64,000 bases of DNA from Thermobispora bispora DSM 43833 (GTDB lineage Bacteria; Actinomycetota; Actinomycetes; Streptosporangiales; Streptosporangiaceae). The stretch covers positions 2,046,001 through 2,110,000 of the forward strand of contig NC_014165.1 of assembly GCF_000092645.1 (NCBI RefSeq). Reading direction: 5' to 3'. Each line of letters starts with the position of its first letter. Position 1 is the first letter of the stretch. This document shows, in pieces, positions 34,215 to 43,506 of this stretch. The notes below the pieces were generated by a model, which was given only the letters and a program-made list of their open reading frames with translations, was not told where the DNA came from and ran no database searches. A program made the position numbers and the translations under genes.

Positions 34215-35561
34215 ATGACCACCCCCCGGGTCAGCGACGAGGAGCTCACCTACGACCGCCGCGAGCAGCGCGGCTGGTACTGGTACGACTGGGCGGACTC
34301 GGCGTTCAGCACGACCGTCCTCACCGTCTTTCTCGGGCCGTACCTCACCGCGGTGGCGACCACCGCCGCCGGCGGGGCGGACGGCTTCGTCTCCTTCCTC
34401 GGGCTGGAGCTGCGGCCGAAGGCGTACTTCACCACCATGGTCACGATCTCGGTGCTGCTCCAGATCGTGATCATGCCGATCATCGGCGCCCTCGCCGACC
34501 ACACCGGCCGCAAACGCGGGCTGCTCGGCGTCCTCGCCTACTTAGGGGCGTTCGCCACCATCGGGTTCTACTTCGTCTCCGGCGACCGCTACCTGCTCGG
34601 GGGCGTGCTCTTCCTCGTCGCCAACGTCGCGTTCGGGGCGGCCCGGGTCGTCTACGACGCCTTCCTGCCGCAGATCGCCGCTCCGGACGACCGCGACGCC
34701 GTCTCCAGCCGGGGGTGGGGGTTCGGCTACCTCGGCGGCGGCCTGCTCCTCGCGCTCAACCTCGCCCTCTACCTGAGCGGCCAGGTCGACGAAGGGCTCG
34801 CGGTCCGGATCAGCCTCTCCTCGGCCGGCCTGTGGTGGGCGCTGTTCACGATCCTGCCCATGCTCCGGCTCCGCGACCGCCGGCCCGACGGCGGGTACCC
34901 CACCGCCGCGCAGGCCATCGGAGGGAGCCTGCGCCAGCTCGGCCGTACCATCGCCGAGCTGCGCCGCTTCCCGCGGACCCTGCTCTTCCTCGCCGCCTAC
35001 CTCGTCTACAACGACGGCATCCAGACGATCATCAGCTTCTCCGCCACCTACGCCGAGCACGAACTCGGCCTGGGCAAGAGCACGCAGATCTCCGCGATCC
35101 TCATGGTGCAGTTCGTCGCGTTCTTCGGCGCGCTCGCCCTCGGGTGGCTCGCCGCCCGGCTGGGGACGAAGCGCACCGTGCTGGCGAGCCTCGTGATCTG
35201 GATCGCGGTGGTGAGCTCCGCCTACTTCCTGCAGGCGGGCGCGGCCATCCAGTTCTACGTGCTCGCGTTCTTCATCGCCCTCGTGCTCGGCGGCACCCAG
35301 GCGCTCTCCCGGTCGCTGTACTCCCTCGTCATCCCGAAGGGCAAGGAGGCCGAGTACTTCAGCCTCTACCAGATCAGCGACAAGGGATCGGCCTTCCTCG
35401 GCTCGCTCGTGCTCACCCTCGCCCTGCAGCTCACGGACAGCTACCGCCTGGCCATCCTGTCGCTCATCGTGTTCTTCGCGCTCGGGTTCGTGCTGCTCCT
35501 CGCCCTCAACATGCCCCGGGCCATCCGCGAGGCCGGCAACGAGGTCCCCGAGCACATCTGA
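34215..35561 (+). CDS. UMF1-type MFS transporter (Atg22-like)
   Basis: A 448-residue transporter with about 11 to 12 helices. The N-terminal QRGWYWYDWADSAFSTTVLTVFLGPYLT is diagnostic of UMF1/Atg22-like proteins. ALADHTGRKRG is the motif-A loop, and LVYNDGIQTIISFSATYAEHELGLGKSTQ lies in the second half. Yeast Atg22 exports amino acids from vacuoles; bacterial substrates are unknown. AGGAGA precedes the ATG. It is 15 bp after the GDPD gene, so the product could handle compounds released from lipid turnover (inference). Confidence 0.88.
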   Translation: MTTPRVSDEELTYDRREQRGWYWYDWADSAFSTTVLTVFLGPYLTAVATTAAGGADGFVSFLGLELRPKAYFTTMVTISVLLQIVIMPIIGALADHTGRKRGLLGVLAYLGAFATIGFYFVSGDRYLLGGVLFLVANVAFGAARVVYDAFLPQIAAPDDRDAVSSRGWGFGYLGGGLLLALNLALYLSGQVDEGLAVRISLSSAGLWWALFTILPMLRLRDRRPDGGYPTAAQAIGGSLRQLGRTIAELRRFPRTLLFLAAYLVYNDGIQTIISFSATYAEHELGLGKSTQISAILMVQFVAFFGALALGWLAARLGTKRTVLASLVIWIAVVSSAYFLQAGAAIQFYVLAFFIALVLGGTQALSRSLYSLVIPKGKEAEYFSLYQISDKGSAFLGSLVLTLALQLTDSYRLAILSLIVFFALGFVLLLALNMPRAIREAGNEVPEHI

Positions 35562-35913
35562 GCGGCCCGTTCCGGTGCGCCGCGCTGGTGGCGGGTGCGC
35601 CGGCGGCCGGGCCCGGGCCGGGTTCGGCGGGCGGCCCCGGTGGCCTGCCCGCTGCTTCGCCGGGATGACCTCACGAGCACTTGCGCGGTGGAGCCGGGCC
35701 GCCCGGTCTGCGCATCCGGGCGGAGGGGTGCGCCGCCGCGCCGGCGGCCGCGCTCGCCGCACCGGACTCACGGTGGCGGAGGGTGCGGGCCCACGGGCCG
35801 ATGCGGGCGGATGGGCGGGGTGCGCGGGGCGTTCCGGGGTGCGCGGGGCGTTCCGCGGCCCGGCGGACGCGGCCAGGGGGCCTGGCGGACGCGGCCCGGG
35901 GAGACCCGCCCGC
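35562..35913. other. Intergenic region between convergent genes, with tandem repeats
   Basis: No gene is supported. Two exact 19 bp repeats (35817-35835, 35836-35854) are followed by two copies of a 21 bp GGCGGACGCGGCC-type unit (about 35860-35902). GCCAGG-GGG-CCTGGC (35872-35886) can form a short hairpin and may serve as a terminator for either convergent gene. Confidence 0.6.
35817..35902. repeat. Two adjacent short tandem repeats
   Basis: GGGGTGCGCGGGGCGTTCC is repeated exactly twice (period 19), then GGCGGACGCGGCC occurs twice at a period of about 21 bp. Confidence 0.8.
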
Positions 35914-37137
35914 TCACGCCGGGACGCGCTCGAACACCGCGGCGAGCCCCTGGCCTCCGCCGATGCACATGGTCTCCAGCCCGTACCGGGCCTCCCGCCG
36001 CTGCATCTCCCGCGCCAGCGTGGTGAGGATGCGCGCCCCGGTCGCCCCGATCGGGTGGCCCAGGGAGATCCCGGACCCGTTGACGTTGATCCGCTCGTGG
36101 TCCGCCTCACCGAGACCGAGCTCCCGGAGGCAGGCGATCACCTGGACGGCGAACGCCTCGTTCAGCTCGATGAGGTCCATGTCGGCGAGGGACAGCCCGG
36201 CGCGCTCGAGCGCGGCGCGGGTCGCGGGCACCGGGCCGATGCCCATGGTCTCCGGCGCCACGCCCGCCCGGGCGAACGAGACCAGCCGCACCAGCGGGCG
36301 CAGGCCGAGCCGTTCGGCCGTGCCGTACGTGGTGACGAGGCAGGCGGCCGCGGCGTCGTTCTGCCCGCTCGCGTTCCCCGCGGTGACCGTCGCCTCCGGG
36401 TCGACGTCGATCATGATGGGGCGCAGCCGGGCCAGCTTCTCCAGCGTGGTGTCCGGCCGGGGGTGCTCGTCGGTGGTGACGACCGTCTCGCCCTTGCGGG
36501 TGCGCACGGTGACCGGGACGATCTCCTCGTCGAACAGCCCGGCGGCCATCGCCCGGCAGGCGCGCTGGTGGGACCGGAGCGCGAGCGCGTCCTGCTCCTC
36601 GCGGGAGATCCCGTACGCCCGGCGCAGGTTCTCGGCCGTCTCGATCATGCCGCCGGGGATCGGGTGGTGCACGCCGCCGGCGGTGACCCGGCCGCGGGCG
36701 AGGGAGTCGTGGAGCTGGAGGCTCGGCGAGGTGATCCCCCACCTGCCCTCGTGCGTGTAGTACGGGGCGGCGCTCATCACCTCCACGCCGCCCGCGATCA
36801 CGATCGAGCTGAACCCGGCCTTGATCTGCATGGCCGCGTCGAGCACTGCCTGAAGCCCGGAGCCGCAGCGGCGGTCGATCTGCACCCCGCCCACCGTCTC
36901 CGGCAGGCCCGCGTCCAGCGCGGCGACCCGGCCGATGGCGGGCGCCTCCGAGCTGGGGTAGCCGTGGCCGAGGATCACCTCGTCGACCGCGTCCGGGGAG
37001 ATGCCGGTGCGCTTGACCACCTCGGCGATCACCAGCGCGGCGAGCTGGGCCGGGCGCATGGTCGCGAACACGCCACCGAACCGCCCGATGGGCGTGCGCA
37101 GCGGCTCACAAATCACGATGTCGGACTTATTAGGCAT
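35914..37137 (-). CDS. Acetyl-CoA C-acyltransferase (thiolase)
   Basis: A 407-residue thiolase. The acyl-accepting Cys91 is in DRRCGSGLQAV. NEAFA near 315, the catalytic His in SGISLGHPIGATGARI near 355 and the second Cys in MCIGGGQGLA near 390 are all present. It could act in fatty acid or amino acid breakdown, or as acetoacetyl-CoA thiolase in synthesis. It stands downstream of a LysR gene read in the same direction; an acyl-CoA dehydrogenase is divergent from that LysR gene. Sequence modules in front of thiolase recur in front of the LysR gene, suggesting common control. Confidence 0.92.
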   Translation of the reverse strand: MPNKSDIVICEPLRTPIGRFGGVFATMRPAQLAALVIAEVVKRTGISPDAVDEVILGHGYPSSEAPAIGRVAALDAGLPETVGGVQIDRRCGSGLQAVLDAAMQIKAGFSSIVIAGGVEVMSAAPYYTHEGRWGITSPSLQLHDSLARGRVTAGGVHHPIPGGMIETAENLRRAYGISREEQDALALRSHQRACRAMAAGLFDEEIVPVTVRTRKGETVVTTDEHPRPDTTLEKLARLRPIMIDVDPEATVTAGNASGQNDAAAACLVTTYGTAERLGLRPLVRLVSFARAGVAPETMGIGPVPATRAALERAGLSLADMDLIELNEAFAVQVIACLRELGLGEADHERINVNGSGISLGHPIGATGARILTTLAREMQRREARYGLETMCIGGGQGLAAVFERVPA

Positions 37138-37186
37138 GTGATCCTTTCGTCAGGCCATACGGACAAGGCCGACCATGCCACCGGGC

Positions 37187-37206
37187 GACTTATGGCGTCC
37201 AATACC
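37187..37206 (-). promoter_or_regulatory. LysR-type regulator binding site candidate before thiolase
   Basis: Read leftward, GGTATTGGAC (37206-37197) and CCATAAGTC (37195-37187) lie one base apart, 50-69 bp before the thiolase start. Both words recur at 38174-38182 and 38208-38217. Confidence 0.5.
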
Positions 37207-37237
37207 TATTCGACATCAGATCAAGACCGGAACCGAA

Positions 37238-38143
37238 TCAATCGGTGGCCGGTCGCGGGGTCGGCAGGGCCTGCTCCGCGACCGCCAGCACGGCCCGCAG
37301 CGCGGCAGAGGGGTTATCGGACCGCCACGCCAGCGCCGCCTGGAGCCGGATGCCCGGACCGGCGAGCCGGCGGTAGACCAGGCCGGTCTGCTGGACGTGC
37401 AGGCACGAGGAGAGCGTGAGCGTCACCCCGACCCCGGCGGCCACCAGCGCGAGGATCGTGTAGGAGTCCGGCGCCTCCTGCACGATCCGCGGGTGGAACC
37501 CCGCGTTCACGCACGCCTTCACCGTGGCGTCGCGCAGGCTCGAGCCGGCGTTCGCCGGGAAGCTGACGAACGGCTCACCCGCGAGATCGGCGAGGTCGAT
37601 CCGGTCGCACCCGGCGAGCGGGTGGTCGGCGGGCAGCGCGCAGACGAGCTCCTCCTCGCCGATCACTCTGGTCTCGATCCCGGGCGTGGTGACCGGCAGG
37701 CGGACGAACCCCAGGTCGAGGCTGCCCTCCGCGACCTTCGCCAGGGCGACGTTGGCGTAGGTCTGCCCGAGCAGCACGAGCTCGATCCCCGGGTGCGCGG
37801 CCCGCACCGCCCGGGTGAGCAGCGGCAGGGTGTTGTGGCTCGACGCGCCGGCGAACCCGATCGTGACGCGCCCGTACTCGCCCCGCCCGGCCGCCCGGGC
37901 CGCGCGCGCCGCGAGGTCGAGGTCCTCCAGCACCTTGCGCGCCGGCCCGAGGAACGCCTCGCCCGCGCTGGTGAGCCGCACCGAGCGGGTGTTGCGCTCG
38001 AAGAGCTGGACGCCGAGCTCCCGTTCCAGCTGGCGGATCTGCTGGCTCAGCGGCGGCTGGGCCATCTGCAGGCGCCGCGCCGCCCGGCCGAAGTGCAGCT
38101 CCTCGGCCACCGCGACGAACGCGGTGAGATGGCGGATCTCCAT
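37238..38143 (-). CDS. LysR-type transcriptional regulator
   Basis: A 301-residue LTTR. The N-terminal winged helix-turn-helix reads LTAFVAVAEELHFGRAARRLQMAQPPLSQQIRQLERELGVQLFERNTRSVRLT, close to the CatR/BenM group consensus. The effector domain starts near residue 90 (VTIGFAGASSH). The ATG at 38143 is chosen by alignment; longer in-frame starts run through the promoter. It lies between thiolase (same strand, 100 bp downstream) and a divergent acyl-CoA dehydrogenase. Repeated words in both flanking promoters suggest it regulates both. The ligand is probably an acyl or aromatic acid derivative (inference). Confidence 0.9.
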   Translation of the reverse strand: MEIRHLTAFVAVAEELHFGRAARRLQMAQPPLSQQIRQLERELGVQLFERNTRSVRLTSAGEAFLGPARKVLEDLDLAARAARAAGRGEYGRVTIGFAGASSHNTLPLLTRAVRAAHPGIELVLLGQTYANVALAKVAEGSLDLGFVRLPVTTPGIETRVIGEEELVCALPADHPLAGCDRIDLADLAGEPFVSFPANAGSSLRDATVKACVNAGFHPRIVQEAPDSYTILALVAAGVGVTLTLSSCLHVQQTGLVYRRLAGPGIRLQAALAWRSDNPSAALRAVLAVAEQALPTPRPATD

Positions 38144-38173
38144 CGCTGCTCCCGTCCACACCCACCCGGGAAT

Positions 38174-38217
38174 CCATAAGTCCTCGATCTTAATTCGATC
38201 CCGATTCGGTATTGGAC
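38174..38217. promoter_or_regulatory. LysR-type regulator binding region candidate upstream of lysR and acyl-CoA dehydrogenase
   Basis: CCATAAGTC (38174-38182) and GGTATTGGAC (38208-38217) are the same two words found before thiolase, here separated by 25 bp of AT-rich sequence. The segment is the left part of the roughly 350 bp divergent promoter region (38144-38493). The rest of that region is GC-rich and lacks a gene. Confidence 0.5.
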
Positions 38218-38493
38218 AGCAATCAATGGTCCCTGGCACCGTGGACCGGATCCCCCCATTCGCCGATCTTCCGGAGGAGCACGACCATGGGTGCGATCCC
38301 GCCACGGCGCCCACGCCCCACCCGCCCGGCGCCGCGTCCCCCGGCCCGCAGGAGCGCCCACCCCGCCCGCTGAGCGCCGCACCGGTCCCCTCGCGGGGAC
38401 CCACGGCGTGCCTGACGACCGACGCCGGTGCCGCGGCACGCCCGGCCCGGCCGCTGCGTGAGATCACCGTCCACGACCAAGGGAGACCAGCCG

Positions 38494-39654
38494 ATGCTCT
38501 CGAACGACTTCGGGCTCACCGAGACCCAGCGCGGCTTCAGGCGGTTGGCCGCCGAGTTCGTCGACAAAGAGATCATCCCCCACGCCCGGGAGTGGGACCG
38601 GCGCGAGCAGGTGGACCGGGCGATCGTCAAACGCCTCGGCGAGCTCGGCTTCCTCGGCCTCACCCTGCCCGAGGAGTACGGGGGTGTCGAGGCGGACATG
38701 CTCTCGTACGTGCTCGTCACCGAGGAGCTCGGCCGGGGCGACTCCGCGGTGCGGGGGATCGTCTCCGTCACCCTCGGGCTGGTGGCCAAGACGATCGCCG
38801 CGCACGGCACCGAGGAGCAGAAGCGGGAGTGGCTGCCCCGCCTGACCAGCGGTGAGGCGCTCGGGTGCTTCGCCCTCACCGAGCCGGGGACCGGGTCGGA
38901 CGCCGCCTCCGTCTCCACCCGCGCGGTCCGGGACGGCGGCGACTGGGTGATCAACGGCGCGAAGATGTTCATCACCAACGGCACCTGGGCCGACCTCGCG
39001 CTCACCTTCGCCCGCACCAGCGAGAAGGGGATCACCGCGTTCCTGGTGCCGACCGACACGCCGGGCTTCCGCACCACCGAGATCCACGGCAAGCTCGGGC
39101 TGCGCGGCCAGGCCACGGCCGAGCTCACCTTCGACGAGGTGCGCGTCCCGGACTCCGCCCGGCTCGGCGAGGTGGACCGCGGGCTCGGCATCGCGCTCGG
39201 CACGCTCTCCCGGGGCCGGATCTCCGTGGCCGCGGGCGCGGTAGGCCTCGCCCAGGGCGCGCTCGACGCCGCGGTGCGGTACGCCACCGAGCGGACGCAG
39301 TTCGGCCGGCCGATCGCGTCGTTCCAGCTCGTGCAGGAGCTGCTCGCCGACTCCGCCGCCGAGATCAAGGCGGCGCGCGCCCTCACCCATCAGGTCGCGC
39401 GGATGGTGGACGCCGGCGCCACGCCCAAGGAGTACGCCACGGACGCCTCGATCGCCAAGTACTTCGCCAGTGAGATGGCGGTGCGCGTCGCCAACAACTG
39501 CCTCCAGGTCTTCGGCGGCTACGGGTACATCGACGAGTACCCGGCCGGGAAGTACCTCAGGGACGCGCGGGTGCTCACCCTCTACGAGGGCACCAGCCAG
39601 ATCCAGAAGCTGATCATCGGCCGTGATCTCACCGGGGTGAACGCGCTCACCTGA
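38494..39654 (+). CDS. Acyl-CoA dehydrogenase
   Basis: A 386-residue flavoenzyme. CFALTEPGTGSDAASVSTRA near residue 128-147 and the following beta domain bind FAD. RTQFGRPIASFQLVQELLAD near 270 and QVFGGYGYIDEYPAGKYLRDARVLTLYEGTSQIQ near 340-373 are signature segments, the latter with the catalytic Glu. It oxidises an acyl-CoA at C2-C3. AGGGAG precedes the ATG; an in-frame upstream frame is not protein-like. Divergent from lysR, with thiolase beyond it, so a small beta-oxidation regulon is likely. The second acyl-CoA dehydrogenase at 49649-50794 is a related paralogue. Confidence 0.92.
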   Translation: MLSNDFGLTETQRGFRRLAAEFVDKEIIPHAREWDRREQVDRAIVKRLGELGFLGLTLPEEYGGVEADMLSYVLVTEELGRGDSAVRGIVSVTLGLVAKTIAAHGTEEQKREWLPRLTSGEALGCFALTEPGTGSDAASVSTRAVRDGGDWVINGAKMFITNGTWADLALTFARTSEKGITAFLVPTDTPGFRTTEIHGKLGLRGQATAELTFDEVRVPDSARLGEVDRGLGIALGTLSRGRISVAAGAVGLAQGALDAAVRYATERTQFGRPIASFQLVQELLADSAAEIKAARALTHQVARMVDAGATPKEYATDASIAKYFASEMAVRVANNCLQVFGGYGYIDEYPAGKYLRDARVLTLYEGTSQIQKLIIGRDLTGVNALT

Positions 39655-39828
39655 GCACGCGGCCTCCCGGTCGCCGGAATCCCCGCCCCGGCCCGCGTTT
39701 CATCGGCATCGGACACCGATCGATGGGATTGGATCACGCCTTCCCTGGGAATCGAGAGACGGTGGCAGGCGTTGAACGCGGTGGCGACATACCCCTCTAC
39801 GCGCGGGGACCTCAGGAGGCTTGAGAAC

Positions 39829-40173
39829 ATGGGCGAGCGTGCACTTCGCGGTACCCGGCTCGGTGCGACCAGCTACGAGAACGACCGGAACACCGACCTG
39901 GCGCCGCGCCAGGAGGTGGAGTACACGTGCCCGAAGGGCCATCGGACGGTCGTGCCGTTCGCCGCGGAGGCCGAGGTTCCGGCCACCTGGGAGTGCCGGC
40001 GCTGCGGTGGTACCGGGGTCCGCGCGGACGCCGAGTTGCCCCCGCCGAAGAAGACCAAGCCGCAGCGGACTCACTGGGACATGCTGCTCGAACGGCGCAC
40101 CATCGAGGAGCTGGAAGAGGTGCTCAATGAGCGTCTCGCCATCCTCAGGGAGCAGCGCCGGAAGAGCGCGTAG
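39829..40173 (+). CDS. rbpA: RNA polymerase-binding protein RbpA
   Basis: A 114-residue actinobacterial transcription factor that binds RNA polymerase and the principal sigma factor and stabilises open complexes. The N-terminal tail MGERALRGTRLGATSYE, the core YTCPKGHRTVVPFAAEAEVPATWECRRCG (Cys/His pattern) and the C-terminal sigma-interaction helix HWDMLLERRTIEELEEVLNERLAILR are all present. The ATG is fixed by AGGAGG at 39814-39819. A textbook terminator follows about 105 bp downstream. Present in all actinobacteria and a strong taxonomic marker. Confidence 0.97.
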   Translation: MGERALRGTRLGATSYENDRNTDLAPRQEVEYTCPKGHRTVVPFAAEAEVPATWECRRCGGTGVRADAELPPPKKTKPQRTHWDMLLERRTIEELEEVLNERLAILREQRRKSA

Positions 40174-40600
40174 CCCGTACGCCAGGGTCCCATGCGGGTC
40201 CGACGGCCGGCGGCCGGGCAGTGTGGCGGACCGGCACAGGCCAGGGTGAGGACCGGGCGGTCAACGCGTATCAGCCGAAACGTCCCCGGTGGCCGTGACC
40301 ACCGGGGACGTTTTTCATGACACCGAAGTCCCTTTTCATGACGCCGGCGTCCTTCGGGGACGCTCGTGCCGTCGGCTTCCTGTGATGGAGCGGGTTCGCC
40401 GTGAGGCGCTCGCGACGCCGCCCACGCGGCTCCGCGCACCCGAGCCGGCGCCGCATTCCCGGCCGGCCCGCCCGGCCTCATTCCTTCCGGCCCGCTCGCC
40501 GCCGGTGCCGCCCCGGCCCAGGCGGGCGTCCGCGTACCCGGCGACGGGAACGCCGCCACCGGCACGACCCGCGGCGTGCGATACCGGCCGGAACCCCGCG
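40174..40600. other. Intergenic region with rbpA terminator
   Basis: The terminator at 40278-40315 lies between convergent rbpA and fxsA. A partial repeat of TTTTTCATGA / TTTTCATGAC with CACCGAAGTC / GCCGGCGTC occurs at 40311-40350. No gene supported. Confidence 0.6.
40278..40315 (+). terminator. Rho-independent terminator of rbpA
   Basis: AAACGTCCCCGGTGG (40278-40292) pairs perfectly over 15 bp with 40299-40313 around loop CCGTGA, and the sequence runs into TTTTT. It is the most canonical terminator in the window and, because the stem starts with AAA, could also work leftward. Confidence 0.92.
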
Positions 40601-41113
40601 TCAGCGGTCCGGGGATCCGGGGTCGTCCTCGATCACCGTGCCCGGCACGACCCTGCGCGGCCGCCCACCGGGCCACGCGGGGTCACCGGCCGCGGGCCCG
40701 GCGCCCGGGAAGATCGGGCCGCCGAGCGGCGGGCCGTACGCCCGGCGCGCCAGCCGCCGGGTGAAGAACCAGGTCAGCCACTGCCGCGCGATCGGCCGGG
40801 TCACGGGCAGGATCATGAAGTACCCGACGATGTCGGTGAGCAGGCCCGGGGCGAGCAGCAGGGTGCCGCCGGCGACGATCAGCGCGCCGTCGGCCAGCTC
40901 ACGGTCTGGCATGCGCCCGGATCGGATGGCGTTCTGCAGGGCCGTCCACGCCCGCCTTCCCTCGCGGCGTACCAGCCAGGCGCCGAGGACGCTGCCGGCG
41001 ATCAGCAGGCCGATGGTCGGCCATCCGCCGATCACCTGGCCGAGCCGGATGAGGAACCAGATCTCCAGTACCGGGACGACGAGGAAGGCGAGCAACAGCC
41101 AGACGCGCAGCAT
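40601..41113 (-). CDS. fxsA: FxsA-family membrane protein
   Basis: A 170-residue protein. The N-terminal LRVWLLLAFLVVPVLEIWFLIRLGQVIGGWPTIGLLIAGSVLGAWLVRREG carries the FxsA signature, with helices near 3-20 and 25-45. A third hydrophobic region (ADGALIVAGGTLLLAPGLLTDIVGYFMILP) is near 80-110. E. coli FxsA suppresses F exclusion of phage T7; the normal role is unknown. ATG 41113 is preferred over a TTG four codons earlier. It converges on rbpA. Confidence 0.85.
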   Translation of the reverse strand: MLRVWLLLAFLVVPVLEIWFLIRLGQVIGGWPTIGLLIAGSVLGAWLVRREGRRAWTALQNAIRSGRMPDRELADGALIVAGGTLLLAPGLLTDIVGYFMILPVTRPIARQWLTWFFTRRLARRAYGPPLGGPIFPGAGPAAGDPAWPGGRPRRVVPGTVIEDDPGSPDR

Positions 41114-41206
41114 GTCGGATCTCAATCACGGGAGGGCGGACCGGACCACCGGGCCCAAGCCGGGCCCGTTATGGACAACGTACCCGCCGCCGTTCCCGGT
41201 TCCGGG

Positions 41207-41953
41207 CTAACGCCGCTTGCCGCGCAGCCGGGCGGGGAGACCGCGCACGCCCCACGCGGTCACCCGCCACAGGGCCTCCATCACGATGTCCCGGCTCATC
41301 TTGCTCGAGCCGATGGTGCGGTCGACGAACGTGATGGGGACCTCGGTCACCCGGAGGCCGCTCCGCACGGTGCGGAGCGTGAGGTCCACCTGGAAGCAGT
41401 AGCCCTGGGACTGGACGTCGTCCAGGCCGATCTTCTCCAGCGTCGCCGCCCGGTACGCCCGGAAGCCGGCCGTCGAGTCGCGCACCGGGAGGCCGAGCAT
41501 GAATCGCACGTAGGTGTTGGCGCCGCGGGAGAGCAGCTCGCGCGAGAGCGGCCAGTTCACCACCTTGCCGCCCGGCACCCACCGGGAGCCGATCGCGAGG
41601 TCGGCGCCGTTCGCCACCGCGTCGAGCAGCTTGGGCAGCTCCTCCGGCCGGTGGGATCCGTCGGCGTCCATCTCCACGAGGACGTCGAAGCCCTCGGCGA
41701 GGCCCCAGCGGAAGCCCGCGATGTACGCGGCGCCGAGCCCTTGCTTGCCCGGGCGGTGGAGCACGTGGATGTGGTCGTCCTGGGCGGCGAGCTCGTCCGC
41801 GATCTCACCCGTGCCGTCCGGGCTGTTGTCATCGGCGACGAGCAGGTGGGCCTCGGGTACCGCCGCACGCAGCCGACGAGCGATCATCGGTAGGTTGTCG
41901 CGCTCGTTGTACGTCGGAACGATCACGAGCACCCGCCCGAGACTCCGTTCCAT
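41207..41953 (-). CDS. ppm1: Polyprenol monophosphomannose synthase (GT2)
   Basis: A 248-residue GT2 enzyme. [14 protein letters not shown] (residues 8-21), [16 protein letters not shown] and [18 protein letters not shown] near 88-105 (DxD metal site) are followed by [10 protein letters not shown]. The sequence strongly resembles the catalytic domain of mycobacterial Ppm1, which makes polyprenyl-phosphate-mannose for lipoglycans and protein mannosylation. AGGAAG precedes the ATG. The stop of lnt and the start of this gene overlap in TGATG, so the two are coupled. In M. tuberculosis the equivalent domains are fused in one protein; here they are separate genes. Confidence 0.92.
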   Translation of the reverse strand: MERSLGRVLVIVPTYNERDNLPMIARRLRAAVPEAHLLVADDNSPDGTGEIADELAAQDDHIHVLHRPGKQGLGAAYIAGFRWGLAEGFDVLVEMDADGSHRPEELPKLLDAVANGADLAIGSRWVPGGKVVNWPLSRELLSRGANTYVRFMLGLPVRDSTAGFRAYRAATLEKIGLDDVQSQGYCFQVDLTLRTVRSGLRVTEVPITFVDRTIGSSKMSRDIVMEALWRVTAWGVRGLPARLRGKRR

Positions 41954-43506
41954 CAGTTCTTCCTCCGTGCCCTGTAGCCCGCCGACGCCGTGGCACCGGC
42001 TCCCATCAGTATCAGAACCCACTCGGGCAGCGCACCCACCCTCGTGGCCAGCGTCGTCGCCGTACGCACCGGGACCTGCACGACGTTCACCGCGGAGACG
42101 AGCTCTCCGGTCCGCCACAGCACCCGCCCGTCGGGGTGCACGTACGCGGAGATCCCCGTGGTCGCGGCCGTGACCACGGCCCGGTTGTGCTCGACGGCCC
42201 GCAGCTGGGACATGGCCAGCTGCTGCGGCGGCAGCACGGTGAGCGCGTAGGTGGCGTTGTTGGTCTGCACCACCAACGGGCTACCGCCGGCGTTCACCGT
42301 GTCGCGGACCACGCCGTCGAACGCTACCTCGTAGCATTCCACCGTCCCCACCGTCACCGGGCCCATTGGCAGTGCGCCGGGCGTGTCGCCGGCGATCGAC
42401 TGCCTCCCGACGAGCCGGGCACGGGACGAGATCGCGAGCATCAGGTCCTGCAGCGGCGTGTACTCGCCGAAGGGGACCAGTTTCCGCTTGTCGTAATAGG
42501 CCCCGGGTCCGGTGACCGGATCCCATACCAGCCCGCGGGTCGCCCGGTGCTCGGTCCCGATGTTCACCACGGCGCCGACGAGGATCGGCACGCCGACGTC
42601 CTTCGCCGCCTCGTCGATCAGCCGCCGGGCGAACTCGTTGCGGTAGGGGTCGATGTCGGTGGAGTTCTCCGGCCAGACCACCAGGTCCGGGCGCGGCAGC
42701 CTGCCGGCGCGCACCTCCTGCGCCAGCCGGTGCGTGGCATCGGCGTGGTTGCGCAGCACGACGGCCGGCTCGTCGCCGAGGAAGTTCATCCCCCGGCCGG
42801 GCACGTTTCCCTGAACGACACCGATCCGCACGGTCCTGCCTTCGTCGACGGGCCGGGGCACCAGTAGACCCATCACCGGTACGGCTATCGCGGCGGCGAG
42901 CGTTCCGGCAATGGCCCCATCCCATCGTCGCCGGGTTGCCAGCCGGATGACCAGAGCAGATAGCAGGGTTCCGGTCAAAGCAACCATGAAAGTTACAAAC
43001 GGCGCACCGGCCAGGGCCGCGAACTGGGTGTAGGGGGATTCGCCCTGGCTGAACGCGAGGCGCACCCACGGGAAGCCGCCGAACGGGATCCGGCCGCGCA
43101 GCCACTCCTGCACGACCCACAGGCAGGCCACCCACACCGGCCAGCGGCGCAGCCGCGTCACCAGCGCCACGGCGATCGACTGAGCCAGCCAGAACAGGCC
43201 CTCCACGGCCGCGACGACGAACCAGACGTCGTTCCCGATCGGGCGCAGCCAGGAGAGCGCCGGGATGAGAAAGGCGAGGGCCCCGCCGTACCCGATCCAG
43301 GCCGCCCGGCGCGGCCGGGCGCCGTACAGCGCGACGGTGAGCAGGGCGACGCCGATGGGGGCGCAGAACCACCACCCGGTGGGCGGGAAGGCGAAGAACA
43401 GCAGCAGGCCGCCGGCCGCGGAGACGGCGACACGGCCCAGTGCGCCGGGGATCCGCTTCGCAACGGCCACCGGAGCGGGCGGCGCGGCCGTCGCATTCAC
43501 TGCCAC
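41953..43506 (-). CDS. lnt: Apolipoprotein N-acyltransferase
   Basis: A 517-residue protein with about seven membrane helices before a nitrilase-like domain. The catalytic triad is complete: Glu280 in WPENSTD, Lys340 in [14 protein letters not shown] and Cys391 in VECYEVAF. It N-acylates the lipid-modified cysteine of lipoproteins. The GTG start before AVNATAAPP is preferred because AAGGAGAG lies just upstream; the in-frame extension (58 residues) is Pro/Arg-rich. Translationally coupled to ppm1. The lipoproteins encoded next (44.4-46.3 kb) would be substrates in principle. Confidence 0.93.
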   Translation of the reverse strand: MAVNATAAPPAPVAVAKRIPGALGRVAVSAAGGLLLFFAFPPTGWWFCAPIGVALLTVALYGARPRRAAWIGYGGALAFLIPALSWLRPIGNDVWFVVAAVEGLFWLAQSIAVALVTRLRRWPVWVACLWVVQEWLRGRIPFGGFPWVRLAFSQGESPYTQFAALAGAPFVTFMVALTGTLLSALVIRLATRRRWDGAIAGTLAAAIAVPVMGLLVPRPVDEGRTVRIGVVQGNVPGRGMNFLGDEPAVVLRNHADATHRLAQEVRAGRLPRPDLVVWPENSTDIDPYRNEFARRLIDEAAKDVGVPILVGAVVNIGTEHRATRGLVWDPVTGPGAYYDKRKLVPFGEYTPLQDLMLAISSRARLVGRQSIAGDTPGALPMGPVTVGTVECYEVAFDGVVRDTVNAGGSPLVVQTNNATYALTVLPPQQLAMSQLRAVEHNRAVVTAATTGISAYVHPDGRVLWRTGELVSAVNVVQVPVRTATTLATRVGALPEWVLILMGAGATASAGYRARRKN

